Assembly: GCF_004028155.1 (NCBI RefSeq)
Contig: NZ_SBII01000004.1
Coordinates: forward strand, 239,131-303,130
Direction: 5' to 3'
From: Flavobacterium cerinum
Lineage (GTDB): Bacteria; Bacteroidota; Bacteroidia; Flavobacteriales; Flavobacteriaceae
DNA length: 64,000 nt
Shown here in pieces: positions 24,122-32,935 of this stretch. Under the pieces are notes generated by a model, which was not told the origin of the DNA, did no database searches, and worked only from the letters and a program-made list of their open reading frames with translations. Positions within the stretch are counted from its first letter, which is position 1, and every line of letters begins with the position of its first letter. Both the position numbers and the translations under genes were made by a program.

Positions 24122-26182
24122 ATGAAGCTATTTTTATTTATTACAGATTCTTTATTGCAGCGAAAAAAAGTGCTGGGTATAGTTTTACTCTCTCAGGTAT
24201 TCGCTTATGCTCAGGTAGATTTTACAGATAGTAACCTGCCTATTGTGATTATTAATACAGTTATTGATCCTGAAACAGGGGAACCAACAGAGATTCCAGA
24301 TGATCCTAAAATACTGGCAGATATGAAAATTATTTTCAGGCCGGACGGGAGTCGTAATTATATTACCGATCAAAGTAATGAGGAGTATCTTAATTATGAT
24401 GGTAAGATTAAGATAGAATTGAGAGGCTCTACATCACAATGGCTGGAGAAAAAGCAATACGGCTGGACAACCTATGAAGATGATGGTACGACTAAATTAA
24501 AAGTCAGTATCATGGGAATGCCAAAAGAAAATGACTGGATACTTAATGGTTTAGCTTATGATCCTTCTTTAATAAGAGACTATCTTAATTATAACCTTGC
24601 GAGACAGTTAGGGCAGTATGCAACAAGAACACAGTTTTGCGAAGTTATTATTAATGGAGACTATAGAGGTCTATATATACTTCAGGAAAAAATTAAGGAT
24701 AATACGAACCGGGTTAATATTGAGAAAATAACCCAACAGGATACTGAAGGTGTAAAACTTACGGGAGGTTATATCACGAAGGCCGATAAAACTACCGGGG
24801 GTGATCCAGTTGCCTGGACAATGGAATCGTATGCAGAATGGACTGACTTTATCCATGAATTACCTAAACCGGAAGATGTTACAGCAGCACAGAACAACTA
24901 TATTCATTCTCAATTTACAAGTTTAGCTACTACTACAGCAAATGATAATGCTGATATTATAACGGGTTATCCTTCTATAATAGATGTTCCTACTTTTATA
25001 GATTTCATGATAATGAATGAGTTTTCTGCAAATGTAGATGCCTATCAAATAAGTACTTTCTTTCATAAAGACAGAGGTGGAAAATTGAGGGCCGGACCGG
25101 TTTGGGATTTTAATCTTACCTTAGGTCTTGATGTTTTTGGAGACCGTAGTAAAACGAATACCTGGCAATTTAGCAATGGCAGTAATGATGGCGCTAAGTT
25201 TTGGACTGACTTATTTGATAACCCGACATACAAATGCTATCTTTCTAAAAGATGGAATGAAGTAACAGCTACAGGTCGTCCGTTGAATTATAACAGTATT
25301 ACTGCATTTATAGATCAAACTGTCGCACTAATTAGCGAAGCTGCCGTAAGAGAAGAAGAGCGATGGGGGACAGTACCTAATCATGCTATGGAAATAGCCG
25401 ATATAAAAACATTTATACAGGCAAGGTTGGCCTGGATTACGACTAATTTAGGCTCGTTTGCTTCATGCAATAATCCGGTTTTACCTTTATTAGTAATAAG
25501 CAGGATTAATTATAACCCTGGAGAAAGTAATGAGTTCCCTGAATCAGATGATCAGGAGTTTATCGAAATAACAAATGCAGGAACAACTGCGGTTAACCTT
25601 TCCGGAGTTTATTTAAGTGAATTGGGGATATCCTATCAGTTTCCGGCAAATGCTACAGTTTCCGGAGGACAAAAAATTTACTTAGCGAGTAATCCTGCTG
25701 TATTTCAGGCGAGATATGGTATAGCCGCTTTTGGACAGTTTTTACGTTATATGCCTAATAGTACTCAAAAGCTTGTTCTATCTGATGCATTTGGAAATCA
25801 AATTGACAAAGTAGAATATTTTGATAGTGCACCATGGCCTAATGCAGATGGTAACGGAAGTTATCTTCAACTTATAAATACATCATTAGACAATAGCCTT
25901 GCAGCGAGCTGGACAGTATCAGATGTTAGTCTTTCAACCAATTTATTTGCTGTAACACAGATGCAGGTATTTCCTAATCCTGTAAATACAGTGCTTTCTA
26001 TTAGTTCTAAAGATCTTATAAAAGTAACAGAAGTTTATGATATGTCAGGGAAAAAGCTTCACAGCGAAAATCAAAATGCCGATACTGTAACGATAGATTT
26101 TAGCAGTTACGCATCGGGAATTTATTTTATAAAAGTGTTTAATAGTGAAGGTTATACAATAGAAAAAATCATTAAACAATAA
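24122..26182 (+). CDS. Secreted CotH-kinase-family protein with lamin-tail and T9SS sorting domains
   Basis: 686 residues. Signal region with cleavage near FAYAQ (about residue 31). CotH kinase domain about 90-430: IKIELRGSTSQWLEKKQYGW, YNLARQLGQYATRTQFCEVIINGDYRGLYILQEKI and the metal-site segment AGPVWDFNLTLG. A lamin-tail domain follows (about 455-590: INYNPGESNEFPESDDQEFIEITNAG). The last ~70 residues are a type A T9SS sorting domain (VFPNPVNTVLSISS ... KIIKQ). CotH proteins are secretion-pathway protein kinases in spores; roles of bacterial T9SS versions are unknown. Alone between a palindrome-controlled promoter and its terminator. Confidence 0.88.
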   Translation: MKLFLFITDSLLQRKKVLGIVLLSQVFAYAQVDFTDSNLPIVIINTVIDPETGEPTEIPDDPKILADMKIIFRPDGSRNYITDQSNEEYLNYDGKIKIELRGSTSQWLEKKQYGWTTYEDDGTTKLKVSIMGMPKENDWILNGLAYDPSLIRDYLNYNLARQLGQYATRTQFCEVIINGDYRGLYILQEKIKDNTNRVNIEKITQQDTEGVKLTGGYITKADKTTGGDPVAWTMESYAEWTDFIHELPKPEDVTAAQNNYIHSQFTSLATTTANDNADIITGYPSIIDVPTFIDFMIMNEFSANVDAYQISTFFHKDRGGKLRAGPVWDFNLTLGLDVFGDRSKTNTWQFSNGSNDGAKFWTDLFDNPTYKCYLSKRWNEVTATGRPLNYNSITAFIDQTVALISEAAVREEERWGTVPNHAMEIADIKTFIQARLAWITTNLGSFASCNNPVLPLLVISRINYNPGESNEFPESDDQEFIEITNAGTTAVNLSGVYLSELGISYQFPANATVSGGQKIYLASNPAVFQARYGIAAFGQFLRYMPNSTQKLVLSDAFGNQIDKVEYFDSAPWPNADGNGSYLQLINTSLDNSLAASWTVSDVSLSTNLFAVTQMQVFPNPVNTVLSISSKDLIKVTEVYDMSGKKLHSENQNADTVTIDFSSYASGIYFIKVFNSEGYTIEKIIKQ

Positions 26183-26202
26183 ACGAGTTGAACCGTAATA
26201 AG

Positions 26203-26236
26203 AAAAATCCTGCTTTACTAAAGCAGGATTTTTTTT
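26203..26236 (+). terminator. Terminator of the CotH gene
   Basis: AAAAATCCTGCTTT pairs with AAAGCAGGATTTTT, then a T-run. Confidence 0.85.
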
Positions 26237-26350
26237 ATTATACGGATACTAGGTAATATCCTGCAAATACTAATTCAAAAGTGTTGTTTACTCATTAGTA
26301 GTTATTTAATTTGATTAAAAAAATGATCTTTACTCTAAAATCTAACCATT

Positions 26351-26926
26351 ATGAAAATAAAATTACTTTTAGGAATGCTATTGGTCTCTTTAGGATTAAG
26401 TGCACAAACAACACATCATATTGACTGGTTCATGGGTGTAACCAGTACTGATGCCAGCTTAACGATTAATCAGGGCGATATTGTCACATGGACAGTAACG
26501 GATAATCTTCCTCATACTATAACAAGTAATGCAGGAGCAGCAAATTCTTTTAATAGCGGTAATATTTCTGGAAATGGACAAACTTTCTCGCATACGTTTG
26601 CTAATGCTGGAGTTTCAAGTTATAAATGTAATGTTCATGCAATGATGCAGGGAACTATAACCGCAAATGCTGTTGCAGGTGTAATCGAAAATAACAAAAT
26701 GAAATTTGAATATTTCCCTAATCCAGCAACAGATGTTTTAACGATTAATGCGGGAGAAATTATTGATAACATTGAGATTTATGATAGCACAGGCAGACAG
26801 GTTATGAACTCAAAATCAGGTAATGCTACAAGTAAAGTCTACATGGCAAATTATACTGCGGGTACTTATTTCGTAAAAGTATTTATTGGAGACAAAACAG
26901 AAAACATTACGATAATAAAGAAATAA
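26351..26926 (+). CDS. T9SS-secreted cupredoxin (plastocyanin/amicyanin-like)
   Basis: 191 residues. Signal peptide ends LSAQ (19). Cupredoxin domain 22-110 with the type 1 copper ligands His55 (LPHTIT), Cys93, His96 and Met99 (KCNVHAMM), the C-x2-H-x2-M spacing of amicyanin and pseudoazurin. C-terminal ~75 residues are a type A sorting domain (YFPNPATDVLTINAG ... TIIKK). An electron-transfer or copper-binding protein outside the outer membrane; the partner is unknown. Monocistronic with a clear terminator. Confidence 0.88.
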   Translation: MKIKLLLGMLLVSLGLSAQTTHHIDWFMGVTSTDASLTINQGDIVTWTVTDNLPHTITSNAGAANSFNSGNISGNGQTFSHTFANAGVSSYKCNVHAMMQGTITANAVAGVIENNKMKFEYFPNPATDVLTINAGEIIDNIEIYDSTGRQVMNSKSGNATSKVYMANYTAGTYFVKVFIGDKTENITIIKK

Positions 26927-26941
26927 TAGTTTTTTAAAAAG

Positions 26942-26973
26942 AAGCCCCAGCATAATTTATGTTGGGGCTTTTT
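26942..26973. terminator. Hairpin terminator
   Basis: AAGCCCCA-CAT pairs with ATG-TGGGGCTT, with a T-run on +. Also faces the decayed gene on the minus strand. Confidence 0.82.
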
Positions 26974-26998
26974 GATATCTATTATTCCATAAAAGTAA

Positions 26999-27296
26999 TT
27001 AGCTTTTCTTAATAAGCACTTTTTCCTGAGTAAATTGGTAAGCAGCATCAAGAAACGCAATCATGTTTTTCAAGTTTACTGTTGCTAATATATTTTGCGA
27101 AAATGAATTAAAGTAACCTTCTTCTTTCCACTTTACGAGCTGGTTTTACACACCTGTTACATAAGTGAAATTTTTAAAAAGATTTTCGGCTTAGGATCTA
27201 TTGGTATATGTGTTCTACCGTTTGCGTGGCACCTAATACAGTCTTCGCTGGTAGGGATATTGAAATTTTTATATAAAAAGTAAGCCGGTATAAAAT
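26999..27296 (-). pseudogene. Decayed c-type cytochrome-like gene, 5'-truncated
   Basis: The minus strand just after the thioesterase stop reads FIPAYFLYKNFNIP, then EDCIRCHANGRTHIP with a CxxCH haem-binding motif, then PKPKIF. After a one-base shift in a T-run (near 27182) it continues FKNFTYVTGV, an in-frame TAA, NQLVKWKEEGYFNSFSQ ... NMIAFLDAAYQFTQ ... KKS and stop at 26999. One frameshift plus one nonsense codon, and no N-terminus, mark a pseudogene. The exact cytochrome family is not recognised. Confidence 0.6.
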
Positions 27297-27842
27297 TTAT
27301 AGATCGAGCCTGATGTTGTATTTTAAAAGTCCTTCTAAAGCTTCGGGAGAAGTATAATCAAAAGTTTCTTCATGTTTGTCGTGTTCTCTCTTTTGATTGA
27401 TCCTTTTCAATGAATTGCAAAAACGACGTACATCCTCACTGCTGGTAAGGATAAGATGGGGAACTTTCATATTGTTTCCATCGGCATCTTTGGCAACCAT
27501 TGTAAAATAGGATGAGTTACAGTGTTTTACCTTACCTGTTTGTATATTCTCTGAAGTTACACGGATGCCTACCACCATAGATGTATTTCCCACATAATTC
27601 ACAGAAGCTTTCATAGTAACTAGTTCACCAACCTCTATTGGATTCAAAAAATCTACCGTATCTACCGATGCTGTGACACAATAAGTACCGGAATATTTTG
27701 AAGCAGCAGCAAAAGCAATCTGATCCATGAGCATAAGTATATAACCGCCATGTATCTTACCACTAAAGTTAGTGTGCGATGGGAGCATTAGCTCTGATAT
27801 GGTAATTTTAGACTGGCTTACTTTTTTGTATGTAATATCCAT
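27297..27842 (-). CDS. Acyl-CoA thioesterase, hotdog fold
   Basis: 181 residues. Hotdog domain about 10-130 with LPSHTNFSGKIHGGYILMLMDQIAFAAASKYSG, the HGG/Asp-type active site of YciA/BACH-like acyl-CoA thioesterases, and TASVDTVDFLNPIEVGELV. The C-terminal ~50 residues are a charged extension (RINQKREHDKHEETFDY) common in flavobacterial members. Hydrolyses acyl-CoA in the cytoplasm; chain-length preference is unknown. Starts three bases after the rmuC stop, hence cotranscribed with it. Confidence 0.88.
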   Translation of the reverse strand: MDITYKKVSQSKITISELMLPSHTNFSGKIHGGYILMLMDQIAFAAASKYSGTYCVTASVDTVDFLNPIEVGELVTMKASVNYVGNTSMVVGIRVTSENIQTGKVKHCNSSYFTMVAKDADGNNMKVPHLILTSSEDVRRFCNSLKRINQKREHDKHEETFDYTSPEALEGLLKYNIRLDL

Positions 27843-27845
27843 GAT

Positions 27846-29255
27846 TTAAGGATTTAGCAGCGTATCGGTTGTGTTTTCTGAATCGTTATCTTCTGCATCT
27901 TCTTCTTGTTGAAGAGCGCGGCTGAGTATGTTTTCGGGCAGCGATTTCTTTGCTTTAGCTCCCATTTTCTTTAGCTTCTCTATGCTGGTGATAATGTTTC
28001 CACGGCCATCTACCAGTTTACCCATGGCGTTTTGGTATTCGCTTTGCGCATCTTTCATTTTATTACCCACCTTCGTAAGGTCGTTTACAAAACCTTCAAA
28101 TTTATCATAAAGCGCACCTGCCTGTCGGGCAATCTCATAAGCGTTTTCCTGTTGCTTCTGGTTGGTCCACATACTATCTATAGTACGTAATGTAGCAAGT
28201 AATGTACTTGGCGTTACAATTACAATATTACGTTCAAAAGCTTTACTGTAAAGCGAAGTGTCTTCATTAAGCGCAATGGCAAAAGCAGGCTCCATTGGTA
28301 TAAACAGCAATACAAAATCAGGGCTTTCTATTTTATAAAGGTCATGGTAGTTTTTATCACCAAGTTGGTCAACGTGGCGTTTTATAGAACCAATATGCTC
28401 TTTTAGGTGAACAGTTTTTAGTAGTTCGTCTTCTTCATTGATATAGCGCTCATAAGCAATAAGCGATACTTTAGAATCGACAATCATCTTTTTACCATCC
28501 GGAAGGTTTATAACAACATCCGGTAATACACGTGCGCCTTCATCGTTAGTGTGGCTTTGCTGTACATAGTATTCACGGCCTTTCTCCAGCCCTGATTTTT
28601 CCAGTACGCGTTCCAGTATAAGTTCGCCCCAGTTCCCCTGCATTTTAGTATCCCCTTTAAGGGCTCGCGTAAGGTTAAGGGTTTCACGGCTCATTTGTTC
28701 ATTCATATCACGCAGGCCTATAATCTGCTGACGCAGTGCAGCATGATAGTCAATGCTTTCCTTGTGGGTATCTTCTACTTTCTTTTCAAACAGATGGATT
28801 TTTTCCTGTAACGGAGAAAGTATGTTTTTCATATTCTCGCGATTCTGCTCAGTGAATTTGGTCGATTTCTCTTCCAGGATCTTGTTGGCAAGGTTTTCAA
28901 ATTCTTTGGTGAATTTTTCCCTTAACTCATCGGTTTCCTGTCTTTGTTCGCGCATGCGTTCAAAGAGGTTATCAAAGTCAGTTTCTTTTTTAGTCAGCTG
29001 AACAGTCAATGCTTCCTTAGCCTGGCGAAGGCTGTCGCGATCGGCATTCGATTGTACCAATTGCTTTTCCAGACCCAAAAGCTCGTTTTGTGCTTGCTGT
29101 TTTAATTGCTGAATGTGTAGCTGAAGGCTGTTGTTGCGTTCTTCAAACACTTTTTTGTCTGAAGTTGCTTTAGATGAAAACACCAATTTGCCAATGTAAA
29201 TACCTATGGCAAGGGCAATAATAAAGGCGAGTAAAAGAGAGATTGTATCGGGCAT
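27846..29255 (-). CDS. rmuC: DNA recombination protein RmuC
   Basis: 469 residues. N-terminal membrane helix (about 4-24), long coiled coil to about residue 170, then the RmuC nuclease-like domain (QMSRETLNLTRALKGDTKMQGNWGELILERVLEKSGLEKGREY, LPDVVINLPDGKKMIVDSKVSL), in which GNWGE and the IVDSK segment are the PD-(D/E)XK-like signature. Known as a limiter of inversion and rearrangement at short repeats. The tail is acidic (QQEEDAEDNDSENT). Followed by the thioesterase in one unit. Confidence 0.93.
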   Translation of the reverse strand: MPDTISLLLAFIIALAIGIYIGKLVFSSKATSDKKVFEERNNSLQLHIQQLKQQAQNELLGLEKQLVQSNADRDSLRQAKEALTVQLTKKETDFDNLFERMREQRQETDELREKFTKEFENLANKILEEKSTKFTEQNRENMKNILSPLQEKIHLFEKKVEDTHKESIDYHAALRQQIIGLRDMNEQMSRETLNLTRALKGDTKMQGNWGELILERVLEKSGLEKGREYYVQQSHTNDEGARVLPDVVINLPDGKKMIVDSKVSLIAYERYINEEDELLKTVHLKEHIGSIKRHVDQLGDKNYHDLYKIESPDFVLLFIPMEPAFAIALNEDTSLYSKAFERNIVIVTPSTLLATLRTIDSMWTNQKQQENAYEIARQAGALYDKFEGFVNDLTKVGNKMKDAQSEYQNAMGKLVDGRGNIITSIEKLKKMGAKAKKSLPENILSRALQQEEDAEDNDSENTTDTLLNP

Positions 29256-29339
29256 TTAAGTTGTTTTTGCTGGAAAGTAAAAGTAAGGAAAATATTGAGA
29301 TGGTATTAAGATTTTGGATACGCCATATTGTAAAAAGTT

Positions 29340-29347
29340 TATATTTG
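29340..29347 (+). promoter_or_regulatory. Promoter of the Coq4-like gene
   Basis: TATATTTG fits TAnnTTTG, with a TTG at 29314-29316. Leader about 65 bases. Confidence 0.6.
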
Positions 29348-29419
29348 GATTATTAATTTTTTATAAATTGATTGAGTTACAAATTGGAAGAATAGAAGTA
29401 ATATCAAAAACTGAAAAGT

Positions 29420-30121
29420 ATGAATTTTTTAAATTTTGTATCGAATAATATAATCGAAAAGTCCTTCAATATATCAGTATGGATAATAAGACAATTTAAT
29501 GATAAAAAGGTCTTAGATAAAAAGTTGAATGAATTAAGGTGTTTGCCAATTGGGACCCTCGGTAAAGAAATAGCAAATTGTCTTGATGAAAACAATCTTG
29601 ATTTGGTTGCCGGTTATGAAAGTCATGATCTTAAACATATAGTGCTGGGGTATAAAATGACTCCTTTAGATGAAATAAGAATGCAGGCTTTTATGCTGGG
29701 AAATGGCAATTATACTTTTCCGTGTATTGCGATTCTTATTTTTGGAATGCTGCTTTTACCACATAAATGGCTCATATTTGCAGAAGATTTTAAGAGAGGG
29801 CGTGTAGTTCATCCAATAAGTTCATGGACCATTGAAGTATATGGAGAAAAACAATTAATAGATATGCGAAAAATAATAACTGATAATCAAATAAATAGGA
29901 GTCATTTTTCGATACCCAAAATTGTTAGATTTAGTGCTTTTTTAGCAATGATATCAGGTGTTTTCGGGATGTTATTTTGTCTTCCATATCTATTCTCATC
30001 GTCATTAGAAGATTTGGTAGGTGCCGGATTCCCTTTTGTAGGAGGAACAATACTTACTATTGGAGGACTTATTGCGTTGTCAAATTTAACTCAAAAATCA
30101 AATTTAGTCCTTAATAAGTAA
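29420..30121 (+). CDS. Coq4-like membrane protein
   Basis: 233 residues. The first half has the Coq4 signature: LRCLPIGTLGKEIANCLDENNLDLVAGYESHDLKHIVLGYKMTPLDE contains the zinc motif H-D-x-x-H-x11-E with H69, D70, H73 and E85. Two or three hydrophobic segments occur at about 97-115, 172-195 and 200-222, so membrane-bound. Coq4 in eukaryotes acts in ubiquinone biosynthesis, but flavobacteria use menaquinone, so the role here must differ or concern another lipid. Followed after 7 bases by a DUF2007 protein. Confidence 0.78.
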   Translation: MNFLNFVSNNIIEKSFNISVWIIRQFNDKKVLDKKLNELRCLPIGTLGKEIANCLDENNLDLVAGYESHDLKHIVLGYKMTPLDEIRMQAFMLGNGNYTFPCIAILIFGMLLLPHKWLIFAEDFKRGRVVHPISSWTIEVYGEKQLIDMRKIITDNQINRSHFSIPKIVRFSAFLAMISGVFGMLFCLPYLFSSSLEDLVGAGFPFVGGTILTIGGLIALSNLTQKSNLVLNK

Positions 30122-30128
30122 AACATAA

Positions 30129-30782
30129 ATGAGTAATAGTTACGTAACCTTCAAAAAATTTCCTGATGCAACACAAGCTAAAGGATTACAGCAATTTCTA
30201 ATAGAAAACGGTATTGAATGCCTTTTTGTTGATGATTCACCGAGTCTTGGCAGCAGCTTTTCGAGCGATCTGCTTAAAGAATATGAAATACAGATGCACC
30301 CGGATAATTTTGAAAAAGCCAATACACTTTTAGAAGAGCATGCTGAGAATTTTCTTAAAGACGTTCCAGAAGATTATTATCTTTTCACGTTCACTGATGA
30401 AGAATTGCATGATGTTGTTTTAAAACATGATGAATGGAGTGAGTTTGATTATATGCTTGCCCGCAAACTGCTTGACGAAAGAGGTAAATCAATTGATGAA
30501 GCTCACATTAAAAGTTTAAGAGAACAACGTATTGCTGATCTTGCCAAGCCGGAAGGCGATCAAAAAAGCTGGATTATTATAGGGTACATTTTATCACTTC
30601 TTGGCGGGTTTTTTGGTGTTATTACAGGATATGTATTATGGTCGTCTAAAAAAACACTGCCTAATGGCGATATGGTTCCTACCTATTCTGCAACCGACAG
30701 GATGCATGGTAAAAACATCCTTATTTTAGGGATAATTGTATTAGTGGTATCGGTTTTAGTTAAAATTCTAAAATTGATATAA
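30129..30782 (+). CDS. DUF2007-type signal-transducing membrane protein
   Basis: 217 residues. N-terminal DUF2007 (putative signal-transducing) domain about 4-75: VTFKKFPDATQAKGLQQFLIENGIECLFVDD...EIQMHPDNFEKANTLL, a ferredoxin-like fold that joins other membrane proteins. Helical middle, then two transmembrane helices at about 148-170 and 198-215. Function unknown. Second gene of the unit with the Coq4-like protein, closed by a perfect palindromic terminator. Confidence 0.78.
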   Translation: MSNSYVTFKKFPDATQAKGLQQFLIENGIECLFVDDSPSLGSSFSSDLLKEYEIQMHPDNFEKANTLLEEHAENFLKDVPEDYYLFTFTDEELHDVVLKHDEWSEFDYMLARKLLDERGKSIDEAHIKSLREQRIADLAKPEGDQKSWIIIGYILSLLGGFFGVITGYVLWSSKKTLPNGDMVPTYSATDRMHGKNILILGIIVLVVSVLVKILKLI

Positions 30783-30798
30783 ACAGAATATCTTTATA

Positions 30799-30826
30799 GA
30801 AAAGGCAGGGATATCCCTGCCTTTTC
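30799..30826. terminator. Perfect palindromic terminator
   Basis: GAAAAGGCAGGGAT followed by its exact reverse complement, then T-rich sequence. Confidence 0.85.
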
Positions 30827-30916
30827 TGTTTTAGGTATATTAATTCACAAAGGTTTAATCATAAAATGAAACGCAAATTAAGGGATATTAATTAAATTGC
30901 AGTAAAATACCATCTT

Positions 30917-31477
30917 ATGCAAAAGAGCTTTTTATGGAACGGTTTACTAAATGATACAGAAGAGCATTGTGCTGTAAATTATCTTGATAAAGGCATCATG
31001 GTGCGATCTGAAGTAGAAGGATGGGCAGAGGGAAAACCCGTTTACCTTGACTATACCATTAAACTGGATGTCCATTGGAATGTGCTGGAGTTTGAAGTGA
31101 TTTTCCATATAAGTGATATTGAGCATATACATCATTTTAAAAGAAATGCTTTGGGTGGCTGGATTGATGGTAAGGATAATGAATATCCTGAATTTGACGA
31201 ATGCCAGTATATCGATATTTCGCTCACTCCATTTACAAATACACTCCCAATAAACGGACTCAATCTTGCACTAGGTCAAAGCCATGAATTTAATTTGGTT
31301 TATGTCGACGTAATGAGAAATACAATACGAAAAGACCATCAGCGCTATACAAGAATTGGAACCAACAGCTATCGTTTTGAGAATGACAGCACCAATTTTA
31401 CAGCTGATATAGATGTGGATACCGATGGGCTCGTTACCCATTATCCAAAAATGTTTGATATGATACAACCTAAATAA
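30917..31477 (+). CDS. Putative glycolipid-binding protein (PF06475)
   Basis: 186 residues, full length for the family. Signature segments: W-x-G at the start (FLWNGLLND), DYTIKLDVHWNVLEFEV, LGGWIDGKDNEYPEFDECQYIDISLTPFTNTLPI, then QRYTRIG and DGLVTHYPKMFD. Members fold as a beta barrel thought to bind glycolipids; no signal peptide here, so intracellular. First of three closely spaced genes (gaps 7 and 3 bases). Confidence 0.85.
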   Translation: MQKSFLWNGLLNDTEEHCAVNYLDKGIMVRSEVEGWAEGKPVYLDYTIKLDVHWNVLEFEVIFHISDIEHIHHFKRNALGGWIDGKDNEYPEFDECQYIDISLTPFTNTLPINGLNLALGQSHEFNLVYVDVMRNTIRKDHQRYTRIGTNSYRFENDSTNFTADIDVDTDGLVTHYPKMFDMIQPK

Positions 31478-31484
31478 CCGTAAT

Positions 31485-31853
31485 ATGGATACCCAACACA
31501 TTGCAGCACTCGAAAGCAGACTAATTGAAGCCATGAAAACCAGTAATGTTCAGGAACTGGATGTGCTATTGGCAGATGATCTTGTATTTACTGCACACAC
31601 AGGGCTATTGTTTACAAAACAAGATGACCTGGATTCTCATGCATCAGGCAATATTGAGATCTTTAGTATCGAGCCTTCAGAACAAAAGATACGAATAGAA
31701 GGGAATGTTGCTATTGTTTCGGTGCTATTGGAAATAAGCGGTTCTTTTTTTGGGAATACTGAAGTTGGTTTTTACCGCTTTACAAGAGTGTGGAAAGACC
31801 ACGGTGCACAATGGCAGATTATTGCGGCGCATTCAACACAGGTAGTTTCTTAA
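31485..31853 (+). CDS. SnoaL/NTF2-like protein (DUF4440 type)
   Basis: 122 residues. Typical NTF2-like start: IAALESRLIEAMKTSNVQELDVLLADDLVFTAHTGLLFTKQDDL, ending in FYRFTRVWKDHGAQWQIIAAHSTQV, as in DUF4440/nuclear-transport-factor-2-like proteins. These small cone-shaped domains bind or isomerise diverse small molecules; the ligand is unknown. Sits between the glycolipid-binding and AlkZ-like genes in one operon. Confidence 0.83.
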   Translation: MDTQHIAALESRLIEAMKTSNVQELDVLLADDLVFTAHTGLLFTKQDDLDSHASGNIEIFSIEPSEQKIRIEGNVAIVSVLLEISGSFFGNTEVGFYRFTRVWKDHGAQWQIIAAHSTQVVS

Positions 31854-31856
31854 AAG

Positions 31857-32912
31857 ATGTCGCCGGAAGAGATAAGGCTGCGCAGGCAGTACAATCAAAA
31901 ATTATTACAATCCGATTTTACAACCCCGGAACAGGTGGTTTCTTATATGGCTGGTATGCAGGCTCAGGAATATGCTATGGCAAAATGGGCTGTAGCATTG
32001 CGTATGCAGGAAACTGTAGAATCTGAAGTTGAAAAAGCATTTAATGACGGCAGGATATTGCGTACTCACTTACTACGGTCTACCTGGCATTTTGTAACGC
32101 AGGAAGATATCCGATGGATGCTCGATATTACCGCACCACGTGTTATTACTACTAATGCTTTTATGTATCGTAAATGTGAATTAGATTCGGCTCTCTTCAA
32201 TAAATGCAATACGATTTTAGAGCAATTGCTTAGGGATAATAATTACCTCTCCAGAGATTCAATAAAAACAGAACTTGCTAATAAAGGCATTGAAGGTGAT
32301 GGTTTAAGAATTAGTCTCATTATGATGCAGGCAGAACTGGAAGGTCTTATCTGTAGTGGCCCAAGACAGGGTAATCAATTTACCTATGCCCTGATAGATG
32401 AACGCGCTCCCAATGCAAAACGACTAAGCGGGGAAGAAGCCCTGCGTGAATTGTGCCTTCGGTATTTTAAAAGCAGAGGTCCGGCATCGCTTAAAGACTT
32501 TACTACCTGGAGCAGTTTAACCGTTAAAGATGCTAAAGATGGTTTAGGCATGATCGCACAGGATTTTGAAAAAACGACTATTGAAGGTGTGGAGTATTAT
32601 TATTTATCGGATATGCCGCCAATGGTAAAAAAGCAATTTGATTTCCTGATGCCTGATTATGATGAATACGGTATGGGATATAAAGACAGGAGCGTACTCC
32701 TTGAACAGGGTTCGGCAGGCAATAAAAACCAGTTTGACAGGGTTATTATTGTAAACGGAATGATTGCCGGTTCCTGGAAGCGTACCTTGAAAAAAAACAG
32801 TGTATTGTTGGATCTACAGTTATTTAAACCTCATAAAGCCACAGACAGATTGATAGTATCCGCGATAGAAAAATACAGTAAATTTTTAGGAAGAAAAGTA
32901 GAATTGGTTTAA
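31857..32912 (+). CDS. AlkZ-like winged-helix DNA glycosylase (HTH_42/PF06224)
   Basis: 351 residues. The N-terminal segment VVSYMAGMQAQEYAMAKWAVALR contains the catalytic Q-x-Q motif (Q35-A-Q37) of AlkZ, the Streptomyces glycosylase that unhooks azinomycin crosslinks; E. coli YcaQ/AlkX has QxD instead. Then GRILRTHLLRSTWHFVTQEDIRWML and the later LRYFKSRGPASLKDFTTW. Three winged-helix units are expected. Likely excises bulky or crosslinking N-alkyl purines. Three bases after the NTF2-like gene. Confidence 0.85.
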   Translation: MSPEEIRLRRQYNQKLLQSDFTTPEQVVSYMAGMQAQEYAMAKWAVALRMQETVESEVEKAFNDGRILRTHLLRSTWHFVTQEDIRWMLDITAPRVITTNAFMYRKCELDSALFNKCNTILEQLLRDNNYLSRDSIKTELANKGIEGDGLRISLIMMQAELEGLICSGPRQGNQFTYALIDERAPNAKRLSGEEALRELCLRYFKSRGPASLKDFTTWSSLTVKDAKDGLGMIAQDFEKTTIEGVEYYYLSDMPPMVKKQFDFLMPDYDEYGMGYKDRSVLLEQGSAGNKNQFDRVIIVNGMIAGSWKRTLKKNSVLLDLQLFKPHKATDRLIVSAIEKYSKFLGRKVELV

Positions 32913-32935
32913 TTTGCAGACTACTTATGCTGATT

